The position numbers were made by a program, and so were the translations under genes. A stretch of 64,000 bases of DNA from Epiperipatus broadwayi (taxonomy: Eukaryota; Onychophora; Udeonychophora; Euonychophora; Peripatidae), in assembly GCA_028023455.1 (NCBI GenBank), contig JAQFVV010000020.1:8539092-8603091 (forward strand). The letters are read 5' to 3'. The notes under the pieces are model-generated. The model searched no databases, had not been told where the DNA came from, and was given only the letters and a program-made list of their open reading frames with translations. This document shows positions 1 through 12,284 of this stretch, piece after piece; within the stretch, counting starts at the first letter, position 1; every line of letters begins with the position of its first letter.

Positions 1-1295
1 GATATGGCAAAATGATAATCAATAGTTAATTTAAAATAAGTTTATTTACTATTAAAAACATCGCAAGATTACTAATCTAAGAAATGACAACTAAAAAATA
101 GTAAACGTTCATTTAGTCAAAAGGTGAATATTTTATTATATAGATCTAGAATTACCAAACAACATTAAATAAGAATATGGGTGGGGTGGGGATTAAAACA
201 CAGATAAATGTATATTAAATTAAAATTTGAATCAACATATTAATAAACAAGGGACTTTTTTCTTTCACAATAACATTAATTATAATATATAAATTATCTT
301 TCTCATATTAATTTTCTTCACAAATCGTATTTATTATAAAAAGAAAAAAAAAATCCCCATTTATATATATATCAATAAAACTTTTTATATATTTTGACAA
401 TATTCTATAGTTCAGGGATAGCCAACAAGTCATCGTGATCCACCAATCGATTGCAAAGCCAATTTTGGTCGATCGCGAGGGCAATCTGGTAAGAGCGAGT
501 GGGTAACGAGTGAAACAAATTAAGTCAAGATTTTCAAGTTTTTTTTATTTTTGTTTTTGTTCTAAATTTTTTTTCAATTCTATTTAGGTGAAGTCCACTA
601 AGTCGTATCATTATTGAAAATAATATTTTTAATCTTGTCTTAATGTAGCTAATTCCCCAGGACATGCGAGTTTTTTGGTCCGTTAAATAGTTATTTTTTT
701 CTAGATAAATATATAAAAATAATATGTATTTCACACCTCCCTTCACTTAGACTACGCCTATGACAACAAGTCGATCACAACACATATTTAAAATAAAAGT
801 AGATCTTATGAACACAAAAGTTGGCGATCCCTGCTATAGTTGTTTTAAGGTTTATTTCTATTTTCAATTGCTCAGGTAAATTAAGTAAAAGTAATCAAAA
901 TGATTATAGGATACGGTTAAAACATAAATGGTACTGTAGGATAGTATTTGTTATGGAAAAACAATTTTGGTACATCAAACAATATAAGATTTGTAAAGAC
1001 AATGAATTTATACAAACAATATATGTTTACAATCTGTTAACATGTCTTTCCTTTCATTTATAAAATATAATTAATTTTACACATGCCACAACTTTTCACA
1101 GCAAAACAAACTGAAATTATTTCATCTTCTCTATGAAACATGACTTCCACATTGGTACCCTGCAAAAATGCACCCAAAATGCAATGCACTCACTATTGCT
1201 TTAAGCAACTATTCTATTATTGAATTTCAATAAATAAATAAAAAACATTACATTCAGTATGAAGCAAAACTGCAAGTTAGAATTCAAAACTGTAA
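1..1295. other. AT-rich intergenic sequence, no gene seen
   Basis: Mostly A/T homopolymers and short low-complexity runs. The only open frames are short and rich in Lys, Asn, Phe and Ile, as expected from base composition alone. No repeat family recognised elsewhere in the window is visible here. Confidence 0.5.
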
Positions 1296-1964
1296 GTTAT
1301 CCCAATTGATAGACCCCCTCCTAGAGTCAAGAATTTCCTTGATGCTGCGAGTGATTTGATCAAAAGCTACATGGTAATTACGAATGATACGTTTGATAAC
1401 AGGATTAATATTTGGCAAGCACATAGTCTCATTCACCCTGTTACAATTCCCATAACACCTCTACTTGCCCTGACCAATAATAAGATCATCTCCCTCTTCA
1501 GGTGCTGGGCTATGGAACCGAAATTCTTTGATTTTATTATTAAGATAAATTTAAATGCCATTAGCACTAATTGGTTTCTCTTCCATAGGCGAGGCATCAA
1601 CAAAATTGACCCAATCTGCCCCCTCTGCCAGACTCATGATGAAACATTTGACCATCTGATTTACTCATGCCATGGACTCTGGAGGTCTAGAAGGATTATT
1701 GCTGATAATCTTAAAGTGAATTTTTACCTTGTTACTTCTCTTAAGGACAGTATTAAGACAAGATCCATCCCTACTATTAGGCTGTCATTATTTATCAACT
1801 ATGCATTGTGGTCTACTCGTTGTAAAATGGTTTTCAATCCCAGTGCAATTATTGAGGGAAAATTCTTTCTGAATAAACTTATAAAATTTAAAAACCGTGA
1901 CATGCTCCTAGCTCCAAAAGTATTATTCAAGGAAACATGGACTCTGATTGCATTGCAAGGATGA
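1296..1964 (+). pseudogene. LINE ORF2 C-terminal fragment with zinc-binding (zf-RVT-like) motif
   Basis: The frame is open from 1296 to the stop at 1964, but the fragment has lost its endonuclease and reverse transcriptase core, so it cannot act alone. About 95 residues into the frame it reads WAMEPKFFDFIIKINL, then a zinc-binding cluster CPLC, eight residues, H, four residues, C (CPLCQTHDETFDHLIYSC). This matches the cysteine/histidine knuckle at the end of many LINE ORF2 proteins, thought to help bind template RNA or DNA. The remaining 80 or so residues are basic and match no motif I know. The open frame over 220 codons in AT-rich DNA suggests a fairly recent insertion. The clade (L1/Tx1-like or other) is not resolved. 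Confidence 0.7.
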
Positions 1965-2410
1965 TTGCTGGTAAAACGCTTTGTTTCTTCTGTCTAAGAT
2001 ATTGCTGAAAGTGGTTTTGTTAATAATCAGAGGTTCAGATCCTTATGTTATCAAAATGGATAATATTTAACTGAATACATCAGATTTAGCATAAATACCT
2101 AAGCCTTCATAGTTGTAGTGATTTTTCCAATGGTGATCTGACCAAACTCTAGATTGACTACATGACTCTTGGTAGTGTGAGGCAATTTGTCTAGGTGAGT
2201 TGGTGAGCTTAATTGGTCTACTTGTGTGTTAACAGTAGACCAGGTATTCACGTTTGCCTCTTGCCCAGAATAATACTATCTTTTATTTATTTATAATCAT
2301 GTAATTCGTTCTTATGTTTGTAATTCTAGCTTTCCTTTTAATTTACCATGTATACATAATTGTCACTGTAAACATTGTACTTGTTTAATAAATATTTTGG
2401 AAAAAAAAAA
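1296..2410 (+). mobile_element. 5'-truncated LINE (non-LTR retrotransposon) 3' end, subfamily 1
   Basis: This is the 3' end of a non-LTR retrotransposon. It consists of the C-terminal part of the reverse transcriptase ORF (1296-1964), a 3' UTR of about 430 nt, an AATAAA signal near 2388 and a terminal run of ten A at 2401-2410. The 5' end is missing, as is usual after incomplete target-primed reverse transcription. The coding part aligns with the C-terminal parts of the copies at 9740 and 50644 (shared phrase EPKFFDF), but the 3' UTR is unrelated to theirs, so this is a separate subfamily. No target duplication was found. The 5' boundary is set only by where the open frame begins. Confidence 0.75.
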
Positions 2411-2758
2411 GTAGACTATTTAACATTTTTATTCAAAGGCAGAAATCAAAAGTCAAATTGTAAAACGTACTGAATTTCATTATCATAAGCAGAGCCCATA
2501 TAAATATAGATGCTAATATAAGTATATACATAAAATCCCTGCCACAATTTTTAAATGGTAAACTTTGTGTGTATGGATGAAAATTATTTTGATTGTATGC
2601 ATTTTAATATTCTTTATGTTGATCTGCTATATTTCTTCTCTGTGCATTTTGAAGCTGGCCAGAAAATTTTCAAATACATGACAATAATTTTATGGAATTA
2701 TAATAATAAGTAACTGATTTTTTTAATTGATCACACATCACATCACAGAAATATTTGC

Positions 2759-3371
2759 AAGAATGGGTATATAAATATAGGGGTTTTGCTCACAGACTTT
2801 CAAGCACCCTTCAACTATCCACACTATCTCATACTATTGATACACATGAACACACACATATAGAAAAGATAAATAATCATCAACATAAGCATTTCATGCC
2901 AAACCAACATTCATCAATTGGTTTAGATTATCATCCCTCACATATATATATATAATCAGTGTTGTTTATATTAAGATAGCAAATTTTCAGACTTGAGGTC
3001 AACATGGGCATGGCAATAATATTGGCATCATCATGGGATTTGGGCTTTCCATTATGGATGGCTGAAGAGTTGAAGGTTGGAGTAGATTGAAGCGTTTCCA
3101 TTAAAGTATGAAGATTTGCCATCTTAATATAAACTGAGCACTGATTATATATTTGTGTGGAAGATGGTTATCTAGACCAACTGATGAGTGCTGATTCAGC
3201 ACAAAATACGTATATTGGTGATTATTTATTTTTTCTATATGTGTGTGGTCATGCGAATCAGTAGTATGACATAGTAATTGAAGGGTGCTTGAAAATCTGT
3301 GTTCAAATCCCCTATTTTTGCAATTAAGTTCCAGGTATATGAAGAATGCCTGTATTTTAAGAATGTGTATA
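2759..3371 (+). mobile_element. Foldback element, family B, with 13-bp flanking repeat (1 mismatch)
   Basis: The arms 2776-2980 and about 3105-3317 are inverted copies of each other. The left arm opens TATAGGGGTTTTGCTCACAG and the right arm closes with the complement of TTGAACACAGA. After the palindrome comes a one-sided tail at 3318-3358 ending in GAATGCCTGTATTTT. The element 2772-3358 is flanked by AAGAATGGGTATA (2759-2771) and AAGAATGTGTATA (3359-3371). The same arms and tail recur at 24203, 46364, 48445 and 56923, and partly at 7345 and 60230. The 66-residue frame through the left arm is discussed as a rejected gene. Confidence 0.8.
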
Positions 3372-4294
3372 GTGTTTTAAATTTTTATTTCTTTTAATGA
3401 AATGGAATGCAGAAATAAGAAGCATACATTGATAACAGGATAATGTTCCTACCTCATCATTTGTAACAGACATCCAAACTGAATGTTTTTACTATTCTTA
3501 TAGTAATTATAAATATTTAATTAACTTAATCAACTAATTTTTTTTTTCACAATATATCAGGTTGAAATTGTCAAACGATTGAATTGAAAAGTGACTTGTT
3601 AAACTGTACAGAAAAGTAAATTTTGTTTTGAGATTTACTTAATATAAGCAATTAAAAAAAAGAATAAAAATATTAAACATTTTATATTACTAAGAATCAG
3701 TGCTGAAACATTCTTTTATATTATGTCAAGCTTTAATCTGTTAAAATAGTTTTCATTGGTAAAAACTTCCCTGCATCCAAAGCTATCCTTTAATAGATTT
3801 AAGATGTTTCACATTATTGTAATACAAAAACTTCTGTTGCTAATAAAAATTGAATAAAAATGACAATTTATATCTTTAAAAATGTAGTTATATTTAGCTA
3901 GCCCCAAGAAGAAGGAGTATGACTTTTATTTTGCTTTCATCATTAAATGAAATCGAAGTAATCAAAATGTGAGATACTTTAGAATAGAATATACTCCGAC
4001 ATAATGTTTTCAAATAGAGACAGTGCAAAATAGTTCTATCTCTTATAAAACAAAAACGTTGTGCTTTATCAAATAACAGTATGTATGACCTTTTAGAAAA
4101 ATAACTGTTAGGGGTAATCCATAAATAATTTCAATGGTAGTCTTAAATATGTTTAAAGAGGGTAAATCTTATGATATATTTAGATGTATATTCAAATTTT
4201 TTAACCTATTTTATTATAGATAACATTTTCAATTTCAACTCATGACAGTGAGTTAATGAGATCAGCATATAACTTTAAAATTATTATTTTAAAG
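3372..4294. other. AT-rich sequence, nothing recognised
   Basis: No coding frame of note, no inverted repeat and no match to the repeat families of this window. Confidence 0.4.
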
Positions 4295-4465
4295 TTCTCC
4301 AACTAACACCACATGATCACACCTTCTACACTAGCACACTAATTGTTGATAAACAGAGCAAAACTCTCCATACAGTATTGCCACCTGTGCTAAACAGAGT
4401 AATCAATGGATGCACAGGTGGCAATACTGTATGGAGAGTTTTGCTCTGTTTATTCTCCAACTAAC
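4295..4465 (+). mobile_element. Foldback element, family A, short form, perfect 41-bp arms and 13-bp target duplication
   Basis: The arms 4350-4390 and 4412-4452 are perfect inverted copies over 41 bp, separated by a 21-bp loop. A one-sided tail (4308-4349) precedes them and starts at the family terminus CACATGATCAC. The whole 145-bp element is bracketed by the perfect 13-bp direct repeat TTCTCCAACTAAC at 4295-4307 and 4453-4465. Perfect arms imply recent insertion or gene conversion between arms. Compared with the 379-bp copy at 30183, the middle of the palindrome has been lost. Confidence 0.9.
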
Positions 4466-5187
4466 TTACATTAAGTCTTTTCTTCATTGTTATCTTAATT
4501 GCTGATAGAAAATTTATTAACTATTTTTCCAATTCATATATTATATCAACTATATTTTGTCTTTCAGTTTGAATATTAATATTTTCTTAACTCAGCTAAA
4601 AAAAATTCGTCCATTATTGTTTCTAAAACCATTTTATTCATATTCACCAAATTCTTTTATTATTAACATAAATAAATTTTTTATCTTTATCATTAAAATC
4701 ATACATATATAAATAGGGGATGTCTTGTAATAGCTAGAAAAAAAAAACATTCAATAAGAATGTAGTTAGCAACCATTATTAAAAAAATGATAACTTTTGC
4801 TGAACTATGTTCTGTACTCAAAAATGGCCACTTTTAACTCAGTATTCAAATTTTTATATGGGGAGAAAATCTGACAGATATTTTGTATGTGTGAGAATTT
4901 TGAAAATTCACAATTGTCCTGAAATATTCCTAGTAACAATTCACCTCTATAAGTGTTATGTGTATTAAATATTTTTATAGACTTTTTAAGATGTTAAAAA
5001 TTTGTATTATATATATATATATAAGATTAATTAAACAGCATTTTTAATAGATGGTCTTTATTAATCATGCTACTTCAACATCCAATTGCCTTTAGCAGAT
5101 AAAAATTGTTACTATTTCTGTCTGCTTCTTGAGTTATTAAGATGGAGAGTATGGACAATAATATTCAAGAACTTCAACATTAATAAG

Positions 5188-5433
5188 CTGTTACCAAGTC
5201 ACATGATCACCATTTCTTTTTTTTTTTGCTTATAACTGTTATTAAACAGGCAAAACTCTCTATACGCATTGCCAAGACTCTTCACTGATAAAGGCCACAA
5301 GTCAGAAACTAGTCTGGGGATATTGGATGAATAGGCACTAGATGGGGACTTTATGCACAAGCCCTCTGGTATCCATTGATTACTCTGGTTTGCACTGAGT
5401 GGCAATAATAGAGAATTTTGCCTGTTACCAGTC
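5188..5433 (+). mobile_element. Foldback element, family A
   Basis: The tail starts at 5201 (ACATGATCACC) and includes a T12 run. Terminal arms lie at 5245-5274 and 5400-5426. The middle carries the family phrase GCACAAGCC and the complement of GCCACAAG. The flanks ACCAAGTC (5193-5200) and ACCAGTC (5427-5433) look like a target duplication with one base lost; upstream CTGTTACC extends the match. The core between the arms is not itself well paired, so this copy is degenerate. Confidence 0.7.
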
Positions 5434-5526
5434 TTAATAATATTTCTATGAAATAATGTTGAAACTCACAAACATGATTTTCTATGTATAATAACATTAA
5501 TAACTCAAAAGCAATAGAATTAGTAT

Positions 5527-5695
5527 CACTTTTCTCTACTAAAGGTGATTGATTGGATGTTGATGTATCACTTTTATGTACTAAAGATGATTGATTGGAT
5601 GTTGATGTATCAATTTTATCTACTAAAGATGATTGATTGGATGTTGATATTACTTTTATCTACAAAAAGTGATTGGTTGGATGTTGATGTAGCAC
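5527..5695. repeat. 42-bp minisatellite, four copies
   Basis: Four head-to-tail copies contain GATTGATTGGATGTTGAT, beginning at 5547, 5589, 5631 and 5671 (spacings 42, 42 and 40). The unit is a multiple of three, but the frames contain stops and no coding role is proposed. Confidence 0.85.
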
Positions 5696-5944
5696 TTGTG
5701 GAATTATATATATGACTAAAGGTTTACATTTTTGTGTGTATGTTTATTTGATATTAATATAGTAGTTATGTTTTAGCTCACCTTCTCTTATTGATAAATT
5801 TGGATAGTATGGATGGATGGTTCAATAACACACAAACTGCTGTTCACTGCATTTAGCTTTATCATTGTGAAATTGAAAAGCTTATATTAAAAAATAAGGA
5901 GGGGAGGAGGACAAATAATTAGCTTAATTGCTTTTTATTGAGTG

Positions 5945-6574
5945 AAATATTTTTACAAATATTTTATAATAATATTAAATCGTGCTTTCACACTTCTAAC
6001 GTAAAGCTATAACAACAAATTGAAAATTAAATTAAATGGCTGAGCGCTTTCAAGAAGATGTACTTCTCATATTCATAGCCAGTTATGATCCTTTCTTTGA
6101 AATCATTATATAAATAAATCTGATATGCAAATTATATGACCATCTTTTAGATATTGCAAAACATGCATCCTTACGATTAATGGCGAAAGAGTCCTATGCT
6201 ATAAAGTATGCTTTTTTTACTTTTCGCCTAACATCATGTCACTCAGTACAAAACAATTTTGCAGATGTAGGTTCGAACACATGTCCCGACAATTTTTGAT
6301 GCTGAGCAAAAATTGAAGTGCATTCTGGATCCATATGTGCCTTATTGTATCTATACCTGTGTTACATATCAGATTTATTTATATAATGATTTCAAAGAAA
6401 GGATCATAACTGGCTATGAATATGAGAAGTGCATCTTCATGAAAGCGCTCAGCCATTTAATTTAATTTTCAATTTGTTGTTATAGCTTTACGTTAGAAGT
6501 GAAAGCATGATTTAATATTATTATATTGGACAAACGTAAAGTATAAATATACAGGTTATTACTAAATATTTTTA
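5945..6574 (+). mobile_element. Foldback element, family D, arms of about 160 bp
   Basis: The arms 5965-6126 and 6366-6525 are inverted copies with few mismatches, separated by a 239-bp unpaired centre. A 38-nt tail (6526-6563) follows only the right arm. The flanks carry AAATATTTTTA at 5945-5955 and 6564-6574, an 11-bp direct repeat that is weak evidence because it is pure A/T. The arms share GAGCGCTT with family E. A diverged single arm lies at 12540-12615. Confidence 0.75.
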
Positions 6575-7344
6575 TGTGAATATAAGTTTTGATAGTGCAG
6601 TAAAAAATTTTTTTAGAAAATTTTCATGGCTTCTCTGATTGTTCTTTAGTAGAGTGTGTGTGTTACATTTGGATAAGATTTCAGATTTGGAAAAGTTTCT
6701 ATTATGGTCAATATCCAAAATATGGAGATGATAAAGATAGTTATTTCATTGCATTAATATGTTTGTCTCTTTTAGCATTGGTGTAATTTGCATTCTAATT
6801 AAAATTGACTTGTTTTTGATTTAGAGTGCTTGAAAAGATTGACAGTAAAAGAAGAGTACAGTTATTAATGAGATATGATACATTAGGCAATAATGAATGT
6901 GATATTGGGAGTCTAAAAATACAAGCAGATAAATTATTTTTGAGGAAAAAGATTAGAATATATAATAGATGCCTTGAAATAAGAATATAATCTGACAAAT
7001 ATATTACAGTGCAAAGGATGATATACTTCTTCACAGGATATTAAAATGGGACAAAATCTAGTCCTTGCCTTATGCAAGAGTGGTGGAGTGAATGTTATTA
7101 AAACTGTCAACTTAAAGCAAGGAAATTAAATGTTGATATCTCTATACATTGCAGACATATTATTCACTAATTATATATTGGGGTAGGAATAATATCTATC
7201 TTAATAAATGATTAGTAAGAATGTATTAATATATTTCTATAAAATAGTTTGTATCAATCTTACCAGTGTAAAAATTTAAAACCTGTCAATTAAACTATAG
7301 TAATTTGCCATCTCTTTATATACAAAACAAATGGTGAAGATATG
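6575..7344. other. AT-rich sequence, nothing recognised
   Basis: A short frame on the minus strand is hydrophobic and A/T driven. No repeat or motif is supported. Confidence 0.4.
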
Positions 7345-7440
7345 TGTAAGAGATTGTGAGCTGAACCAGCTGGTGAGTGCTAGTTCAGCACAACATGAAC
7401 AACTTGGGGATCATTTGTCTTGTTCACATATCTTTGATTA
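7345..7440 (+). repeat. Fragment of foldback family B
   Basis: About 95 bp match the inner right arm of family B (CAGCTGGTGAGTGCTAG followed by TTCAGCACAA). The ends and tail are missing. Confidence 0.5.
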
Positions 7441-9275
7441 TATGTTTCAATAATATGTGATTAGAATAGAAGTTTGAAAAATATTTAAATACATATAATA
7501 TGAAGTTAAGTTTAAGTATTTCTAAACAATAATAACAATGTATATATGAAGCTAAATTGTAACTTATGCTATATAGATTACTTAAAAAAGTATATGTTAT
7601 AATGTATCTATAATGTAGGAGTTTTGTCTGACTTCTGGACTGATGGATGGTTGTGACAGGATTGAGCTAAAGTGAAAGATATTCTTATTTATATTGTAGC
7701 AGAGAGATAGTAAAGTTAAAATGGAATGTAATCAAAGATATGTCAGACTGCTGATATACTTTGATAGACATCTGCTGATGCAATATTTATATTGCCAGAT
7801 TCCTAAACTTGACTCAGGTTTTATTAAAGTGCTATTTTTTTAAATATATAAAAATCCTCTTTATATACTGGGATAAGTAATTGATAAAGGTATCTTTTTT
7901 GATAACCATCTTATACATTGGTTTTTAGTTATATAATGTGAAGTTTTCATATTTAATGCATATGACAATGATATTAAGTAATCAACACATTTCCTTATTA
8001 TAAAGATCACACAGCATGTCTATATAATAAATACAGGCAAAATTAGGATCTAGGTGACCTTTTAAGAAACAGGAGTTTATTTCCCTCAAAGACATGCTGT
8101 AGGCTATATTTTATAATGTCAGTATTTCTGACTACAAGGCATGTGTCTTCTGTTGAAAAATTGCATGACAATAGCTGTGAATAGTACATTTCTGGAGGAC
8201 ATTTAATTTATAATGTTGAAGATCACTTTTTATGAAGTTTTTATTATTATAGATGACTAGAAATAAGGATTTTACCATTATGTGGATTCTTTATATGGAT
8301 AGTTATTGCATAATAGCTACTGCTACCATGAATATCACACTTATAACCCATTTCTCTTTGGCAGTATTAATTACTCAAACTCTGTACATGTGCTATACAA
8401 TGATTTTAATCTTACTTATATTCAGGATTGTTGTATATTCTCAATCAATTCTAACTATATGTATCTCCATATACCTTCATCTTTGTATCATTTATGTAAC
8501 TTCCTTGTTGCCTGAATAAAAACGTTTACTCCAATCTCAAAAGTGCATACATCTGCTTTGAGTAGTTATTTTTCTTTACTGCAAATTATTGCTGTTTTTG
8601 TGTTTTCTTTATATCTAATTAAATTCATTTGGATGCATTAAGGTAGTCTTTTAATTTCGGAACATTAATGAAAAGTAAGTAGTTATTTCCAAACAGCATG
8701 CATTTCTTTTTTTATTTAATTAAGCATAAAAATAAATTTCCCAAAATAAATCTCATTTTAAAATATCATTGAGAAAATTCCATATCAGTTTTTCCAGATT
8801 TGCTTGTAAATTCTTTAATCTTATAGCCTTACTATTAATTTTTCTATATATATTTAATTTTATTTTACTTATGGAAAAATATAAACTTTTTATTTGTAAT
8901 AATTCTCTTTTGAATCGATTGACATTTACAAAAACATGTCCTGAATTATTTTAAAATTTTTTAATTGCATAACCGTTATTAAACCATTAGGATAACTTTT
9001 ATTTAATTTTATTCTCATATTTATATTATTTATTCATTTGATTTTAATATGTAGTATAAAGATTTTAATTAAAATATCTTAATGTAACTTTAAACTCCAA
9101 TAATATATTTTTGTGGTTTAGAATATATTTATTACAGAATGAATTCACAGTATAGAAAAGCTGTGACTGAAAATGTATTTTACATTTTTTTGGCTATGTA
9201 GCAAATAAGGTGTATATAACAATATTGATAGCACTCAAAAATACTTTAATAGTACTCAAAAATAGTTGTACTTAG
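7441..9275. other. AT-rich sequence without recognised features
   Basis: Several short overlapping frames near 8250-8520 and 8770-8950 encode only hydrophobic, A/T-biased residues. No homology or splice context supports them. Confidence 0.4.
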
Positions 9276-9660
9276 TAATATTACATATTGTAATGATTCA
9301 AAAAATGTTAAAACATTTTTAATAACAAAACAGGTTTGAATTTGTAATAAAGAAAATTTATTTAAGACTGAGTGCTTTTGATTCTGAGTAATATCGTAAT
9401 CACAGCATTATATGACTAAAGAACTCCTTTAGTCACACAAATTTATGATTATGATACTATTCAGTATTAAAAGTGCCTTTAATCACATAATGCTATGATT
9501 ATAATATAACTCAGTATTGAAAGTTCTCAGCCTTAAATAATTTTTTTATTACAAATTCCAACCTGTTTAGTTATTAAAAATGTTTTAACTTTTTTTGAAC
9601 CATTACAATTATTGCAGAAAAACAGAGTAAAAAAATTCTAGAATTTAATATTACATATTG
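9276..9660 (+). mobile_element. Foldback element, family F, with 15-bp target duplication
   Basis: An imperfect palindrome spans 9288-9608, with a nested inverted repeat in its centre (CATTATATGACTAAAG against its complement near 9470). A 37-nt unpaired tail (9609-9645) follows only the right arm. The insert 9291-9645 is flanked by TAATATTACATATTG at 9276-9290 and 9646-9660, identical over 15 bp. Only one copy is present, so the family ends rest on these flanks. Confidence 0.75.
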
Positions 9661-9739
9661 AACTAATCATTTTTTATTCACAAGAGTATTAAAATTGATT
9701 AGAAATTAGCTCATGCATAAGAATAAAATCTAGGACAAG

Positions 9740-11572
9740 GTTCTGTCACATATCTCTCAGTTCTAGTTTGCCAAGAAGTGATCATCCACTGCAGAGGCAA
9801 TGAGTCTCTTCAAGATTATCATGGACCATGCCAAGGTCAACAGAAGATCAAAGCCCATGGTTGTGCAACTGGACATTACTGGGGCTTTTGATGCAATTAA
9901 GATCACCCAGCTCATCCATCTTCTTGGTGAATTTGAAATACCTACGGGTATAGTTAACATAACAGCAAACCTATTTAACAACTGAGAAATTGCCATCTTT
10001 CTAAATGAAAAAATCTCCCATTCATTTAAGCCAACTAAATCCATTTTACACGGCTCCACTCTAAGTGTCATGCTTTTCATTATTTACATTAATCCATTCT
10101 TGAAGATAATCAAGCAGAGATGGATTTATATCCCCGATATTAATAAAAATATCACACATCCTACATGGATGACTTGGCAGTGTTCTTGCCATCTGAGAAA
10201 TTTATCCCCAAATTATTTGAAATTATGACATTTTTCTTTGGAGTCAGAGCTCTCATTTAATTTAAATAAATCTGCTGCATGGAGTCTGTCCTCGGGGAAG
10301 CCCATATCTTCACTGTTTTCTGCAAAGCCTCAGAAATTCCTCGGGCTATCAATCAGTCTCTCCACTTTGGCTGTGATGAAGGCTATTCAGGACCCATACT
10401 CACCCCTGTAAGCAACATCACCAACTCTCTATCAAAGGTATATGCTAAAACTATATGCTAAAACTTCACTAAATGCTAAAACTTCCCTAATGAATATGCT
10501 GGTTTTCCCCAGGATAGCTTACTTCATGCCTTTTATAAAATTTACAAACAAATTCATTGGCAATATAAACTCCCTGTGCATGCAGCTATTGTGGAAGGAT
10601 AAAACCATTGTCATTAGTCTCTAAAACACTGAGGCACTCCAAATGGAGCAAGCCATCTCTTCACTTGCAGCCTTCTTTTCAGTTTCAGCACTCCTACAAC
10701 TTAATATGCAAGTTAGGATTATTATTCCAGCAAGCAGAACCATTCATCCTGATCAACCCCAGTGACACTCTACTGCCTCCAAATAAAAGCTGGCTAGCTG
10801 TAATGGTTGTGGACATTTCCAAAATAACTACACCCCCATTTTCAATCAAACTCCATTAAGATCAAGTATTGGGAGGCTTACCAGTTCATTAACAATCCTA
10901 CCTCTCCCATCTGATGAGACTCAACATTACTATTCATTGTTTAATAAAAAAATTCAAATACTGGAATCTAGAGCCAAAGTTCTTTGACTTTCTTCTCAAG
11001 TTCAACCTATACACCCTTCCCACATGCTATTTTGTTGTGGCCCACAGGAGATTCTCTTTCCTGGACCTGGCTTGCCCACTGTATCACAGGGAGGATGACA
11101 CAATTACATCTTCAATCAGTGTCTAGTATTGCAAGGATATATAAGTCTGATCCAGTCAGTATACAATTTGAAACAATCTTTAATCTCCACTGAGTCACAG
11201 CTGGCATTGCACATGGTGAATTTGTGGTGATGAGGAGTGCCACCTTTTTGGCATATAATTACTGGCTTGTCTGTTGTAAAATGCTGTATAATCCATCTGA
11301 CCCTGACCCTCTGTGAATGCTTATACACAAACTAAGAATAATGAAAGACAGGGATGAGTGAATTGCACTCCAGCTTGCCTTCAGGACAACATGGGACCTG
11401 ATTAACATGGGTTAAAGAACTTATGAGGACTCATGCAATCTTGCACATTTAAAAATAATCTTGATTAATGTGTAAATAAGAATCCTATTTGCCTAAGCAA
11501 TAATGTACTTATTCATTGTTTTGTACAACTAAATTTAAAACATGTGCAATAAAGTTCTTGATAAAAAAAAAA
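9740..11572 (+). mobile_element. 5'-truncated LINE, subfamily 2
   Basis: A non-LTR retrotransposon fragment beginning inside the reverse transcriptase and ending in AATAAAGTTCTTGATA plus a run of A at 11562-11572. The coding part is broken by stops and frameshifts throughout. From about 10770 to the end it matches the reverse-strand copy at 50644-51430 almost base for base, including the 3' UTR, so the two belong to one subfamily. The 5' edge is approximate and no target duplication was found. Confidence 0.8.
9775..11410 (+). pseudogene. LINE reverse transcriptase pseudogene
   Basis: The reverse transcriptase palm is readable in pieces. Motif A appears as QLDITGAFDAI (about 9867-9899), motif B as HGSTLSVMLF in another stretch near 10050-10080, and the catalytic YMDDLAV near 10165. 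Further on, a fragment reads NLEPKFFDF (about 10965-10990), followed by HRRFSFLDLACPL, the counterpart of the zinc knuckle of the 1296 copy, but with one cysteine replaced by tyrosine. Stops and frame changes separate these blocks, so no functional protein can be made. Upstream endonuclease and 5' UTR are missing. Clade not resolved. Confidence 0.75.
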
Positions 11573-12284
11573 TAGTTTATACATATGTGTGTGTATTATT
11601 TATTATATTTGAAATGCCCCATTGTTTCAGTCACATTTCCCTTTAAATAAGAAAAAAGTCTATTTTTTTGCAATATTACTTTTATGTTAAAAGGCCAAGT
11701 CTCAGCTGCATATATATCTTTTTTTTTCTTTCAAACATCTGAGCATTTTACCCAAGTTTATTTTTGTGATTAATTTTATCCATTCTATTTTCATCTATAT
11801 TAATACTCTGACCAGGATATCTGTAGTTGCTAACTTTTAATTCATTATATCATTCTTGTTTTTTCTTTAGTGAAAAATAATTGAACATTACTTTAGCTTT
11901 TTAGAATGTAACTTCAGTAGTATGTTTTTGATTTCAACTGATAACTTTGTAACATTTCTTCAAACCCTTCAGTATTATTTATAAATATAACGACATGTCA
12001 TCCCAATGTATTAAATAAGGTACATTTATTTTTATTTTAATAGCTTTCAACTTTACTCTACAAAATACTTTTTTTTTATTATAAAACTAGTAAACAGTTT
12101 TGGAGATTTAGGATTACTTTCTCATATACTTTTATCAATGTTAACATTTTTAGCATAATCAATACTTTTATTCCAGACTTTTAATTCCTTGTAGATGTAT
12201 TTATAGAATTAAATGCTTATGTATAACTTACAACCTAAAGCATAATAGCACAAATACTTATATAATAGAACCAAAACCAAGGCA
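11573..12284. other. AT-rich sequence with a fragment of repeat family G
   Basis: The segment 11605-11680 resembles the repeat at 29005, 29330 and 43520(-) (TGTTTCAGTCACATTTCCC, then an A-rich stretch and TTTTTTGCAA). The rest is featureless. Confidence 0.4.

Noticed and set aside
8253-8519. 88- and 69-codon overlapping frames
   Set aside because: Hydrophobic A/T-driven composition in two overlapping frames, with no splice or start context.
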